DNA of 31,848 nucleotides, taken from NCBI GenBank assembly GCA_024762485.1, contig JANTHH010000004.1:1-31848 (forward strand), written 5' to 3'. Made by a program: the position numbers and the translations under genes. Below are positions 7,194-15,739 of this stretch, one piece after another (the first letter of the stretch is position 1; every line of letters starts with the position of its first letter). The DNA is from Chromatiales bacterium. GTDB lineage: Bacteria; Pseudomonadota; Gammaproteobacteria; Chromatiales; Chromatiaceae. A model generated the notes under the pieces. It was not told where the DNA came from. It did no database searches and saw nothing but the letters and a program-made list of their open reading frames with translations.

Positions 7194-7922
7194 GTGAGAG
7201 CGCTGACCGCCTCCGAGATCATCCAGCTGTGGGAAGTGGCCTATCGTCTCCACCCCATCGACCGGGCCCTCTGCCTGTTGCAGCCGGTGATGCCCGAACA
7301 CGATCGCGACGCGCTGGCGGCCCAGTCACTGGGACAACGCAACATGCTGCTGCTGGCCCTGCGCCGGGCCACCTTTGGCGATGCCCTGCCGGGCAGGGAC
7401 CATTGCCCGCACTGTGGTGAGTCGGTGGAATTCGAGCTGAGCTGCATGGCGCTGGGCTCAGACGTCGCCGAGCCGCGCCCCCGACAGCTGGAACGACGGG
7501 GTTATACCGTCACGATCCGTCCCCTCGACAGCTTCGATCTGGCCGCGGCGGCGGGAGAGGCGACGCTGCAGGGGGCGCGGGACGTGCTGTTGCAACGCAG
7601 CGTGAGCGAGGCACGCCACGACGACGAGCCCGTGGCCGTGGATCTGCTCCCGGCAGGGCTGAAGGAAAGCGTCTCTACCCTGGCCCTGGCGGCCGACCCG
7701 CAGGCCGAGATCATCCTCGATCTTGCTTGCCCCGAGTGCCGGCACCGCTGGCAGGGTCTGTTCGACATCGCTCATGTCCTCTGGCTGGAAATCGGCCGCC
7801 GTGCACAGCGGCTGTTGATGGAGGTGCACCAACTGGCCAGGGCCTATGGCTGGACGGAAGACGAGATTCTCGTGCTCAGCCCGGCACGGCGGGCGAGCTA
7901 TCTGCAGATGGTGGCCACATGA
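7194..7922 (+). CDS. T4 gp26-like baseplate protein with two CxxC pairs
   Basis: 242 residues from GTG 7194, with GGAGG 6 bases upstream. Two cysteine pairs, HCPHC near residue 67 and CPEC near 181, probably bind one zinc. Between and after them are helical stretches rich in Ala, Leu and Glu, ending SPARRASYLQMV. Proteins of this kind (T4_baseplate family) sit in baseplate operons of contractile tails; T4 gp26 is a baseplate wedge or assembly component. Assignment rests on the cysteine pattern, size and position after the tube gene. It overlaps the next gene by 4 nt. Confidence 0.7.
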   Translation: MRALTASEIIQLWEVAYRLHPIDRALCLLQPVMPEHDRDALAAQSLGQRNMLLLALRRATFGDALPGRDHCPHCGESVEFELSCMALGSDVAEPRPRQLERRGYTVTIRPLDSFDLAAAAGEATLQGARDVLLQRSVSEARHDDEPVAVDLLPAGLKESVSTLALAADPQAEIILDLACPECRHRWQGLFDIAHVLWLEIGRRAQRLLMEVHQLARAYGWTEDEILVLSPARRASYLQMVAT

Positions 7923-8701
7923 GCGACTTCCTGGCCCGTATGGCACAGATCGGCCGAGGCGAGGCCACCCTCGTACAGCCACGCCTCCCCAGCCTTTTCT
8001 CTACCCAGAACGAAGGCGCACCGACCGAGAGTGTCGAGCCCATAATGCAGCAGTCGGACGGCTCGACAAAGATGCCACGACGGACTGCCCACTCCGGCAC
8101 CGACAGCGACCGCCGACCTTCGGCCGGCGAAGATGTCCGCCCGGCAAGCCACGCCGCCGACAAGACCAGCACCGATGCGGCTGACATGGCGTCGGCCTTC
8201 ACATCCCTTGTGCCGCCCCCGCAAGAGAACGCTCCCGCGCCGACCGGCCGGCTTTCCTCGACAGCGGGAATATTGCCGGAAGATCATGACGAAAAAACGG
8301 CAACCGCGGGGCATCCGCCCCGACGATTGAAGCTCGCCGACCACCTGACGTCCCCACCGAAGGCCCCTTCTCGAGCCACGGCCCCGGCAACAGGTGACGA
8401 CAACCTCCATGTCGACCCCCCGGCCAATGCCCCACCCATCGAGGGCGAGCCGGGAGCGAACGTGCCTCTGGTTCCCGACTACAGAGCGCCCCGCAGGCCA
8501 CCCCGCCAGGTCATGGCCGAACCGCCCTCCCCAGCCGAACCGGCGGTCGAGGCCACGCCCACCGTACACATCAACATCGGTCGGATCGAGGTTCGTGCCC
8601 ATACCCCGACAGCGACACCCACGCCAAGGCCCGAGCGGCCAAAGCCGCGAGAAGGTCTCTCGCTCGACGACTATCTGAAGCGTGGCGGAGGCCGCTCATG
8701 A
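7919..8701 (+). CDS. proline-rich, largely disordered eCIS protein
   Basis: 260 residues; ATG 7919 overlaps the previous stop as ATGA. Residues 1-30 form an amphipathic start (MSDFLARMAQIGRGEATL). Residues 30-210 are low complexity, rich in Pro, Ala, Thr and Asp. The C-terminus has a conserved-looking strand, VHINIGRIEVRAHTP, and ends LSLDDYLKRGGGR. This arrangement of short ordered ends around a variable linker recurs in phage-like eCIS operons before DUF4255 genes. It could be a linker, a tether, or a short length-determining protein; no canonical tape measure is seen elsewhere in the operon. Function unknown. Confidence 0.75.
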   Translation: MSDFLARMAQIGRGEATLVQPRLPSLFSTQNEGAPTESVEPIMQQSDGSTKMPRRTAHSGTDSDRRPSAGEDVRPASHAADKTSTDAADMASAFTSLVPPPQENAPAPTGRLSSTAGILPEDHDEKTATAGHPPRRLKLADHLTSPPKAPSRATAPATGDDNLHVDPPANAPPIEGEPGANVPLVPDYRAPRRPPRQVMAEPPSPAEPAVEATPTVHINIGRIEVRAHTPTATPTPRPERPKPREGLSLDDYLKRGGGRS

Positions 8702-10020
8702 GCAGCCCACTGGCCATCGCCTCGGTCACCGCCGTGTTGCGCGATCTGCTCAACAACGGCTTCATCGACCACAACATCGTCGGCGCCATCGGCAACAACG
8801 TCACCATCACCGCGGTGCCGCCCGATACCATCCAGACCGGCAATGGCGATGCCCAGACCCAGCTCAACCTCTTCCTGCACCAGGTCACACCCAATCCTGG
8901 CTGGCGCAATGCCGATCTGCCGTCCCGCGATGCGCGCGGCGAGCGGGTCACCAATCCCCCCCTGGCACTGGATCTGCACTACCTGCTCACCGCCTACGGC
9001 GCCGAAGAGCTGCATGCCGAGATCCTGCTCGGCTATGCCATGTACCTGATGCACGAGCGTCCCGTGCTCGACCGCCAGGCGATCCGCACCGCCCTGGCCG
9101 GCGGCACGGTGGACGGCTCCATCCTGCCACCGGCCTACGAGGCGTTGTCGGCGGCTGATCTGGCCGACCAGGTGGAGCAGATCAAGATCACCCCGCAAAG
9201 CATGAACACGGAGGAGATGTCGAAGCTGTGGTCTGCCCTGCAGGCCCACTACCGCCCCACCGCGGCCTACTCCATCTCGGTGGTCCTGATCGAAGCGGAG
9301 AAACCCACCCGCTCCGCCCTGCCGGTACTCAGCCGTGGCGCGCGCGACCCTGTCAGCGGACGCGAGGCCGGCATCACCGCCAGCGCCGGGCTGATCCCGC
9401 CCTATCCCGGCCTGACGGACGTTACGCCACCCAACCGGCAACTGGCCGCGGTCCTGGGAGACAGCATCACCCTGCATGGTCACCACCTGGACGGCAGCAA
9501 CCTCGAGGCCCGCTTCGAACACGACCTGCTCGACGACCCAATCACGGTAACGATCGGCGCCAACGTCAACAGCGACAAGGTCGAGGTGACCCTGCCCAGC
9601 GATGCCGCCGCCATCAGCGGCTGGCCGGCGGGCAGCTGGCGGGTCAGCCTGCGCCTGCAGAGACCGGGCGAGACCGAACCCCGCACGACCAACCGGTTCC
9701 CGCTGATGCTGGCGCCGACGCTGGATATTCCCACATCCTCGGCCAGCCGCGACGCCGGCAGCGGGGCCGTCACCATCCAGCTGGCCTTCATCCCCGAGGC
9801 CAGACCCTCGCAGCAGGTCAGCCTCAATGCCGGCGGCCACGAGGCCCTGCCGAGCAACCTCACTGCCCAGACCGGCAACCTGACATTTGTCTTTCCGACG
9901 CTGGCCGCCGGCAATCAGTGGCTGCGCCTGCGCATCGACGGCGTCGACAGCCTGTTGGTCAATCGCGCCGTCAGGCCGCCTGAATTCAATGTCTCGGAAC
10001 AGATGGTGATCCCGGCATGA
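8698..10020 (+). CDS. DUF4255 tail terminator/cap protein (Pvc16/Afp16-like)
   Basis: 440 residues; ATG 8698 overlaps the preceding stop by 4 nt. Residues 1-190 match DUF4255: SSPLAIASVTAVLRDLL, the QTQLNLFLHQVTPNPGWRN block, LALDLHYLLTAYG and EILLGYAMYLMHERP. In PVC and Afp this protein caps the non-contracting end of the tube and sheath and ends polymerisation. Residues from about 240 on form one or two beta-rich, Ig/IPT-like domains (LGDSITLHGHHLDGSNLE), which minimal caps lack; they may decorate the distal end of the particle. Confidence 0.9.
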   Translation: MSSPLAIASVTAVLRDLLNNGFIDHNIVGAIGNNVTITAVPPDTIQTGNGDAQTQLNLFLHQVTPNPGWRNADLPSRDARGERVTNPPLALDLHYLLTAYGAEELHAEILLGYAMYLMHERPVLDRQAIRTALAGGTVDGSILPPAYEALSAADLADQVEQIKITPQSMNTEEMSKLWSALQAHYRPTAAYSISVVLIEAEKPTRSALPVLSRGARDPVSGREAGITASAGLIPPYPGLTDVTPPNRQLAAVLGDSITLHGHHLDGSNLEARFEHDLLDDPITVTIGANVNSDKVEVTLPSDAAAISGWPAGSWRVSLRLQRPGETEPRTTNRFPLMLAPTLDIPTSSASRDAGSGAVTIQLAFIPEARPSQQVSLNAGGHEALPSNLTAQTGNLTFVFPTLAAGNQWLRLRIDGVDSLLVNRAVRPPEFNVSEQMVIPA

Positions 10021-11924
10021 ACGCGCCCGACTCCACTCAGTGGATTGAAGCCAATCAGCAGGCACTGAGCGAGGAACTGGCCTGGCTGCGGCAGCGGCTG
10101 GAACAGATAGGCAGCGACGCGGCAGACGACGTCGAGCCCCCGCAGAACACCGCCTACACCCTCGATTTCCTCAGCGAGCAGTTCCGACTCTCCCCCTTCG
10201 AACGCCGCATTCTGCTGCTCTGCGCCGGCATGGAACTGCATTCGGAGATCGGCCCCCTCTGCGGCAAGGCGCAGGGCAATAGCCGGCTCGAGCATCCCAG
10301 CTTCGGCCTGGCCCTGTCGCTGTTGCCCGAGGCGCACTGGAGCGCCCTGTCGCACAGCGCCCCGTTGCGCCACTGGCAACTGATCCATGTCGATGACCCG
10401 ACTCGCCTCACCACCACACGCCTGGTGCTGGACGAGGGCATTCTCCACTTCCTGTTGGGCGCCGGCCAGCTGGACCAGCGTCTGGCCAGCCGCCTGCAGC
10501 CCCTCGCCGCGGGTCAGCCCTTGCCGGCATCCCAACGACAACAGCTGGAACGCGTGGTCAGTCTGTGGAACCGTGACAAGGAACCGCCAGTGATCCTGAT
10601 TCGCGGCAACGACCCCCTCGCCGGGCGTGCCCTGGCCAGCCAGGCCTGTCGGCAACTCCAGCTGCAGGCCCTGTTACTGCGGGCCGACGACATCCCCATC
10701 GCCGCCGAAGAACGCACGCTGTTGGCAAGGCTGCTGAGTCGCGAATTCCTGCTGTCACGCGCCGCCGTTGTGATCGACGCCGGCGACAACCCTCCGTCCC
10801 ACCTGGCCGCCTTCATGGAACAACTGATGTGCCCCATGATGCTTCAGGGCACACGCCCCGCCGGCCTGCAACTCGCCTCGGTCGGCATCGAGGTCGACAG
10901 GCCCACCGCCGAGGAACAACGCGAGTTATGGCGTTCGGCCCTGGGCGGACTGGAAGCGGTCGACGACACCGAACTGTTGCCACTGGCAACCCAATTCAGC
11001 TTTTCCTCCACCGACATCATGGCCACCGCCGAGGCCGTTCGGACCGAACTGCAACTGGGCACCCCACTGAAGCAGGCCCTGTGGCGGAACTGCCGTCGCC
11101 ACAGCCGCGGCAACCTCGACCACCTGGCGCAACGCATCGTCCCGCGCGCCGGCTGGGACGATCTCGTCCTGCCGCGGGGTCAGAAGGCCGTCCTCCACGA
11201 CATCGGACGGCAGGTGCGACAGCGCGCCACGGTCTACGAGCGCTGGGGATTCGCCGGCAAGAGCGCACGCGGTCTCGGCATCAGCGCCCTGTTTGCCGGC
11301 GAGAGCGGCACCGGCAAGACCCTGGCCGCCGAGGTGCTGGCCGCCGATCTCGAACTCGACCTCTATCGCATCGACCTGTCAGCGGTGGTAAGCAAATACA
11401 TCGGCGAGACGGAAAAGAACCTCGAACGCCTGTTCAGCGCCGCGGAGTCGAGTGGCGCCATCCTCCTCTTCGACGAGGCCGATGCCCTGTTCGGCAAGCG
11501 CAGCGAGGTCAAGGACAGCCACGACCGCTACGCCAACATCGAACTGGCCTACCTGCTGCAGCGCATGGAGGCCTACGGCGGCCTCTCCATCCTCACCAGC
11601 AACCTGCGCGCCTCCCTCGATCGCGCCTTCCTGCGTCGCATCCGCTTCGTGGTCCAGTTCCCCTACCCCGATATCGCCCAGCGCAACGAGATCTGGCAAC
11701 GCATCTTCCCCGACCAGCTTCCGCGCAATGATCTCGACACCGAGCGGCTGGCGCGCCTGCACGTGGCCGGCGGCAACATCCGCAACATCGCCATGAACGC
11801 CGCCTTCCTGGCCGCGGAAAAGGGTGACCCGTTGAGCATGGCCGACCTGGCCCAGGCCGCGCGCATGGAATACGCCAAACTGGAAAAGCCCCTCAACGAA
11901 TCCGAACTGAGGCAATGGACATGA
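10017..11924 (+). CDS. AAA+ ATPase (Pvc15/Afp15-like)
   Basis: 635 residues; ATG 10017 overlaps the DUF4255 stop by 4 nt. The N-terminal half is an eCIS-type helical region (LSEQFRLSPFERRILLLCAG). A weaker ATPase-like domain in the middle (PVILIRGNDPLAGR) lacks a clear P-loop lysine. The C-terminal domain is a full CDC48-type AAA+: Walker A GESGTGKT at 428-435, Walker B ILLFDEAD with D486-E487, sensor 1 ILTSN, and arginines in the RAFLRRIRF segment. In PVC and Afp the ATPase is not built into the particle and is needed for cargo loading or assembly. A small partner gene follows. Confidence 0.93.
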   Translation: MNAPDSTQWIEANQQALSEELAWLRQRLEQIGSDAADDVEPPQNTAYTLDFLSEQFRLSPFERRILLLCAGMELHSEIGPLCGKAQGNSRLEHPSFGLALSLLPEAHWSALSHSAPLRHWQLIHVDDPTRLTTTRLVLDEGILHFLLGAGQLDQRLASRLQPLAAGQPLPASQRQQLERVVSLWNRDKEPPVILIRGNDPLAGRALASQACRQLQLQALLLRADDIPIAAEERTLLARLLSREFLLSRAAVVIDAGDNPPSHLAAFMEQLMCPMMLQGTRPAGLQLASVGIEVDRPTAEEQRELWRSALGGLEAVDDTELLPLATQFSFSSTDIMATAEAVRTELQLGTPLKQALWRNCRRHSRGNLDHLAQRIVPRAGWDDLVLPRGQKAVLHDIGRQVRQRATVYERWGFAGKSARGLGISALFAGESGTGKTLAAEVLAADLELDLYRIDLSAVVSKYIGETEKNLERLFSAAESSGAILLFDEADALFGKRSEVKDSHDRYANIELAYLLQRMEAYGGLSILTSNLRASLDRAFLRRIRFVVQFPYPDIAQRNEIWQRIFPDQLPRNDLDTERLARLHVAGGNIRNIAMNAAFLAAEKGDPLSMADLAQAARMEYAKLEKPLNESELRQWT

Positions 11925-12205
11925 GCGGCGACATCTTCCTCACCATCGACCGCATCGTCCTGCACGGCCTCGACCGGATCGATCGCCATGCCCTGAGCGA
12001 AGCCCTGCAACAGGCCTTGCTGGACCAGCTTGGCCAGCAATCCAGCCTGACTTCAGCAGATCTGTCGCGGGTTCGAATAACAATTTCATTGCCGGACAAT
12101 ATGGGAGGCGAACAGCTGGGGCAGGTCTTGGGGCAGACGCTGGGAGGAATCATTGGCAACAGTGGAACCGAAAAACCGGCACAGGGCAGGCATGGCCATG
12201 GCTAG
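11921..12205 (+). CDS. small eCIS protein linked to the ATPase
   Basis: 94 residues from ATG 11921 (ATGA overlap with the ATPase stop); ATG 11915 is an alternative. It begins DIFLTIDRIVLHGL, continues with an Ala/Leu/Gln-rich helix (ALSEALQQALLDQLG), then RVRITISLPDN and a Gly-rich tail. Similar small proteins often follow the ATPase and precede DUF4157 cargo genes in eCIS operons; a role in cargo handling is possible but unproven. Its end overlaps the next gene. Confidence 0.7.
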   Translation: MSGDIFLTIDRIVLHGLDRIDRHALSEALQQALLDQLGQQSSLTSADLSRVRITISLPDNMGGEQLGQVLGQTLGGIIGNSGTEKPAQGRHGHG

Positions 12206-13802
12206 TCGCACACCGGTGAGCAAGGCGCCAAGTCATGGCAGGAATACGGGGGCAGGTACGTTGGCTCCAGCCATTGTGCACGAGGTGGTCGCCTCACCGG
12301 GGGAAATGCTTGCCCAGGACACGCGAGCCGACATGGAACGCCGTTTCAATCACGATTTCAGCAGGGTGCGCATCCATACCGATGTCCGCGCCAGTGAGTC
12401 GGCGGCGGAACTCGATGCCCTGGCCTATACCGTCGGCAATCATGTGGTTTTCGATCAAGGGGAATATGCCCCGGATACAGCAGCGGGGCGTCAGAACCTT
12501 GCCCATGAGCTGGTGCATGTGATGCAGCAATCATCGGCAGAACCTTCATCGCCCATCCAACTGGGCAAATTGCGTGACAGTGCCGAAAGCGAGGCGGATC
12601 AGATCAGTCAGGCCGCATTGAACGGCATAGCCTTTATGAGGCCGATCGCACATCGGGGTCTGGTGCTGCGTCGACTACCACGCAGACTTGCGGACATTCC
12701 AACGAGAGAACGGCGTGCCATCCAGGTCAGCACCCTGCCGATAACCGTCCCGACGGCGCGAATCGATGCCTTCTTTCACATCATGCCGAGCGGCAACCCT
12801 AGCGAATCATTCAGCATCGGAGCCCGTAATAGCTTTGCCTCGAATATTCCAGCTGCTCTACATACCGGCCTGGGGAGTATCGGGGCCTGGCTGGCAGGCC
12901 AGACCAACGCCCTGCCGCTCAACAGTTCCATCGAAGTGGATCTGGATCTCAGCAATTATGGCGGTAGTCGATCGACCTATCGCTTTACCTATTTCTCTCA
13001 TGCCGCTGGTCGGGTCCGCAGAGCGCCCTCTTCCAACGTCATGCTGATCGAGCTGATCGGTAATGTAATCGCCGCACCTGCCGGACAGGCCGCCCCTGCC
13101 AACACTTTCACCATCGGCACGACCCGCTTCAACCTGTCGGGCAGCTGGAGCAACGATGAGTACGCCATGCTTCGACAAGCACTTTCCTTGTTGCCTGCCG
13201 GCGCGTTGACTGCCGCCGCCGGTGTGACATTCAGCAAATCCGGCCAACGTGGAAGCAGAGCCGAAGCCGGCAACTATGATCAGACAACCGACACCATCAG
13301 CTTGCACAACAATGCCTTCCCCGCCGCATCCATGCGCATCGGCCAACGCTCCCGCGCCACCTTCAATATCCTGCATGAGATAGGTCATGCCCTGGACTTA
13401 CGGGAACTGAGTAGGGCCTGGAGCAGATTCAACACCGCCGGGCAGACAGTCGCAGCACGAAGGAGATTGCTACGACAGCGCTCGCTATCCGGTTCCCGCT
13501 ATGTGCGAGACACCAGCACAGGTGACTATGACGTTGAACAGAATGTCAGCGATACGAGCGGCGCCTTTCGTCAGGCAGCGAGAAGAGACCAGATACGCCA
13601 GGAAACAGGCACCCGAACCACGGCGGAAGGCACCCCAGCCACCCTGCGAGGCGGCATTACCAGCTATTCCGATACCGATTATCAGGAACTGTTTGCCGAG
13701 GCCTTTGCCCTTTATATCAGCGCACCAGAGACCCTGCGCTTGTTGAGGCCGAATATCTACAGCTATTTCAATAGGCGTTACCCGCGACCAAGAAGACCAT
13801 GA
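12192..13802 (+). CDS. DUF4157 eCIS cargo with a second, C-terminal zincin-like protease domain
   Basis: 536 residues from ATG 12192; a TTG at 12153 with GGAGG 5 bases upstream would add 13 residues. Residues 45-120 form the DUF4157 (eCIS core) domain: RRFNHDFSRVRIHTD, ALAYTVGNHVVFDQG, and LAHELVHVMQQ with H105-E106-x2-H109. This domain marks many eCIS effectors and may guide them to the particle. A second metalloprotease-like core lies near the C-terminus: ILHEIGHALDLR with H395-E396-x2-H399, followed about 100 residues later by YQELFAEAFALY (E499, E503), a plausible third ligand as in gluzincins. The middle (150-330) is beta-rich and unrecognised. Likely a toxin protease delivered by the particle. 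Base composition is visibly less GC-rich than in the structural genes. Confidence 0.85.
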   Translation: MAMASRTPVSKAPSHGRNTGAGTLAPAIVHEVVASPGEMLAQDTRADMERRFNHDFSRVRIHTDVRASESAAELDALAYTVGNHVVFDQGEYAPDTAAGRQNLAHELVHVMQQSSAEPSSPIQLGKLRDSAESEADQISQAALNGIAFMRPIAHRGLVLRRLPRRLADIPTRERRAIQVSTLPITVPTARIDAFFHIMPSGNPSESFSIGARNSFASNIPAALHTGLGSIGAWLAGQTNALPLNSSIEVDLDLSNYGGSRSTYRFTYFSHAAGRVRRAPSSNVMLIELIGNVIAAPAGQAAPANTFTIGTTRFNLSGSWSNDEYAMLRQALSLLPAGALTAAAGVTFSKSGQRGSRAEAGNYDQTTDTISLHNNAFPAASMRIGQRSRATFNILHEIGHALDLRELSRAWSRFNTAGQTVAARRRLLRQRSLSGSRYVRDTSTGDYDVEQNVSDTSGAFRQAARRDQIRQETGTRTTAEGTPATLRGGITSYSDTDYQELFAEAFALYISAPETLRLLRPNIYSYFNRRYPRPRRP

Positions 13803-13844
13803 GAAAGGCCACGGACAAATCCTGCCAGAGTGAGGCTCTGCATC

Positions 13845-15065
13845 ATGAGTGAGAGAACTTTTGACCGCTACGACGGCCCTGACAGAATCAAGAGTAAGGC
13901 CTCGTCGACGTTGCAACGGCAAGAAGGCAATGCTGCGTCTAGCACCCGAAGTGAGCCTTCCACGCTTGATCACCTGACGCATGCTGTTTCTGAAACATCA
14001 CGGCCACTCGACACCGGTCTGCGCACGTCTCTGTCACAGCAACTTGGTCACGACTTCAGCAAGGTCAGGATTCACAGCGGTCCGGCCTCGGCCCGAGCGG
14101 CCGAGGCCATCGGCGCCCGCGCCTACACCCTGGGAAACCGCATCCATCTGGGTAAGGAGGCCCGCGGCCTGAGCAGCAACGAGCAGAGTCGGCTGCTGGC
14201 GCACGAAGCGGTCCACACCGTCCAGCAAGGGGGCCGGGACGTCACCCCCAGTGCCGACCTGGAGGTCAGCTCGCCCAACGACGCCGCCGAACGGGAGGCG
14301 CACCGGATCGCCGAATCATTCAATGCACAGCCACACTCACCCTCCATTGGTCTGCGCGATCGACTGCGCAGTAGCATGCCTCACCAGCGTATATCCCGCT
14401 CGGTTGACCCCCGCATCCAGCGTGACCTGACCGGCAAACACAAGGTAGCGGGTGGTGAATTCAAGATGAACCTCAAGACCGAGTCACACCCGGCACCTGC
14501 TAAGAGCGGAATGAAGGGAACGATCAAGTTCAAGGCAAACGAGAAAGCGCCAGATTCAACCAGTATTCGTTTGCTGCAAGTGGTCAGGTTTGAGGATTTG
14601 AGTACAGGCGCAGACTATGTCTGGAAAGGTGCTCACGCCAACCGTAGCAACGTGATGACGACTGGGGGATACGGGGTTGATTTCGATCCAACCAGTGCCA
14701 GCGCGACCCCACGTACGTCGAAAGCCGACCCAACCGTTTCACCTTATTACCGCGATTATTGGCCCAATGTCACTCATAGCCAGGATGGCAGTAAACGAGG
14801 CAAAACAATCAGGGAAGCCTCGCTCTGGGATTATCCGGGCGCCAACCTCAACATCCGCTTTTCCTTTGAAACTATCGCCAAGGCAGCCGACACCGGCCAT
14901 GTCTATGGCACGGTAATGTGGGGCTTCACCATCAGTGACGCCGCCAAGGGCAAAGTAGAAAAAGAGCGCGCAGTCGGCCGCAATGTGACTTTGGCAACCA
15001 CAGATAAAGCGATCGAAAAATTCAATGAGTTTTTCAAGAACCCCGGGGCATCAACTGCACCATGA
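13845..15065 (+). CDS. second DUF4157 eCIS cargo protein
   Basis: 406 residues from ATG 13845, with GAGG 9 bases upstream; GTG 13830 is a weaker alternative. After a polar N-terminus, the DUF4157 domain is at about 60-150: GLRTSLSQQLGHDFSKVRIH, ARAYTLGNRIHLG, and LLAHEAVHTVQQ with H120-E121-x2-H124. A C-terminal domain of about 200 residues starts near 200 (GGEFKMNLKTESHPAP). It is rich in aromatic and charged residues and has SPYYRDYWPN, EASLWDYPG and TGHVYGTVMWGFTISD; no family name can be given. Its high aromatic and Gly content suggests a beta-sandwich, either a toxin or a binding domain. It lies 42 bases after the first cargo gene and overlaps the HEAT-repeat gene by 4 nt. Confidence 0.82.
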   Translation: MSERTFDRYDGPDRIKSKASSTLQRQEGNAASSTRSEPSTLDHLTHAVSETSRPLDTGLRTSLSQQLGHDFSKVRIHSGPASARAAEAIGARAYTLGNRIHLGKEARGLSSNEQSRLLAHEAVHTVQQGGRDVTPSADLEVSSPNDAAEREAHRIAESFNAQPHSPSIGLRDRLRSSMPHQRISRSVDPRIQRDLTGKHKVAGGEFKMNLKTESHPAPAKSGMKGTIKFKANEKAPDSTSIRLLQVVRFEDLSTGADYVWKGAHANRSNVMTTGGYGVDFDPTSASATPRTSKADPTVSPYYRDYWPNVTHSQDGSKRGKTIREASLWDYPGANLNIRFSFETIAKAADTGHVYGTVMWGFTISDAAKGKVEKERAVGRNVTLATTDKAIEKFNEFFKNPGASTAP

Positions 15066-15739
15066 GACAGGCATTCATGACGAAGGATTCTCCAACTTCA
15101 GCAGAGCAACAGATCCGCGAGGCGATTGCCGCCCTGCGCGCTGACGATGTCTCTGTTCAAAACAGGGCGCTGGAGCAGCTCCTTCAACTGGGTGAGGCAG
15201 TGGTGCCGGCATTGATCCAAGAATATCAGACCCCCGGCGCAAACCAGCGTCAGGTGATGTTTCTTCTGTCACGGCTTGGTGACGACAGGGCGGTAGAAAC
15301 ATTTATGGAGGAGCTGGCCCACGATGATGAACAGGTACGCGCCTATGCCGCACAGGGGCTGGTGCATCTCAATCACCCCAGCGCCTTGGAAGCCTGCCTG
15401 CAGACTATCAATGACGGCGCTGATGAACTCCATCTAGACATCACCCCCGCAGTCACCGCCTTGGCCGACATGGGCTTACAGGCGGTCCCCGCGCTGCTTG
15501 AGCTGATGATGAGTGACGACGAAGCGACACGACTGCATGCGCAGCGGGCACTGGAATTATTTATCGACAAGCGCCACGGTTTCATGGCCAGCCGTGGCTT
15601 TCCTTCACCGCAGCATGAACAAGCCGCCCGCAACGAATGGAAGGCCAACGGAGATTATGACTATCTCAGCGATGAGACCACTCGGACAGCGGCCGTTGGC
15701 AAATGGAAAGAATGGTTTACAAGACAGGAGAAGTCATGA
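15062..15739 (+). CDS. HEAT-repeat protein
   Basis: 225 residues from ATG 15062, overlapping the cargo stop as ATGA; ATG 15077 is possible. Four to five helical HEAT-type repeats are seen: RALEQLLQLGEAVVPALIQEY, QVMFLLSRLGDDRAVETFMEEL, VRAYAAQGLVHLNHPSALEACL, ITPAVTALADMGLQAVPALLE and ATRLHAQRALELFID. The remainder has a WKEWF segment. HEAT solenoids bind proteins; directly behind a cargo gene, this could be a cargo chaperone or immunity-like partner. That is inference from position. Confidence 0.8.
   Translation: MRQAFMTKDSPTSAEQQIREAIAALRADDVSVQNRALEQLLQLGEAVVPALIQEYQTPGANQRQVMFLLSRLGDDRAVETFMEELAHDDEQVRAYAAQGLVHLNHPSALEACLQTINDGADELHLDITPAVTALADMGLQAVPALLELMMSDDEATRLHAQRALELFIDKRHGFMASRGFPSPQHEQAARNEWKANGDYDYLSDETTRTAAVGKWKEWFTRQEKS

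Noticed and set aside
8671..10065. Open frame of 464 codons on the minus strand
   Set aside because: Antisense to the DUF4255 gene; low-complexity Gly/Asp/Gln translation without motifs or a good ribosome site.
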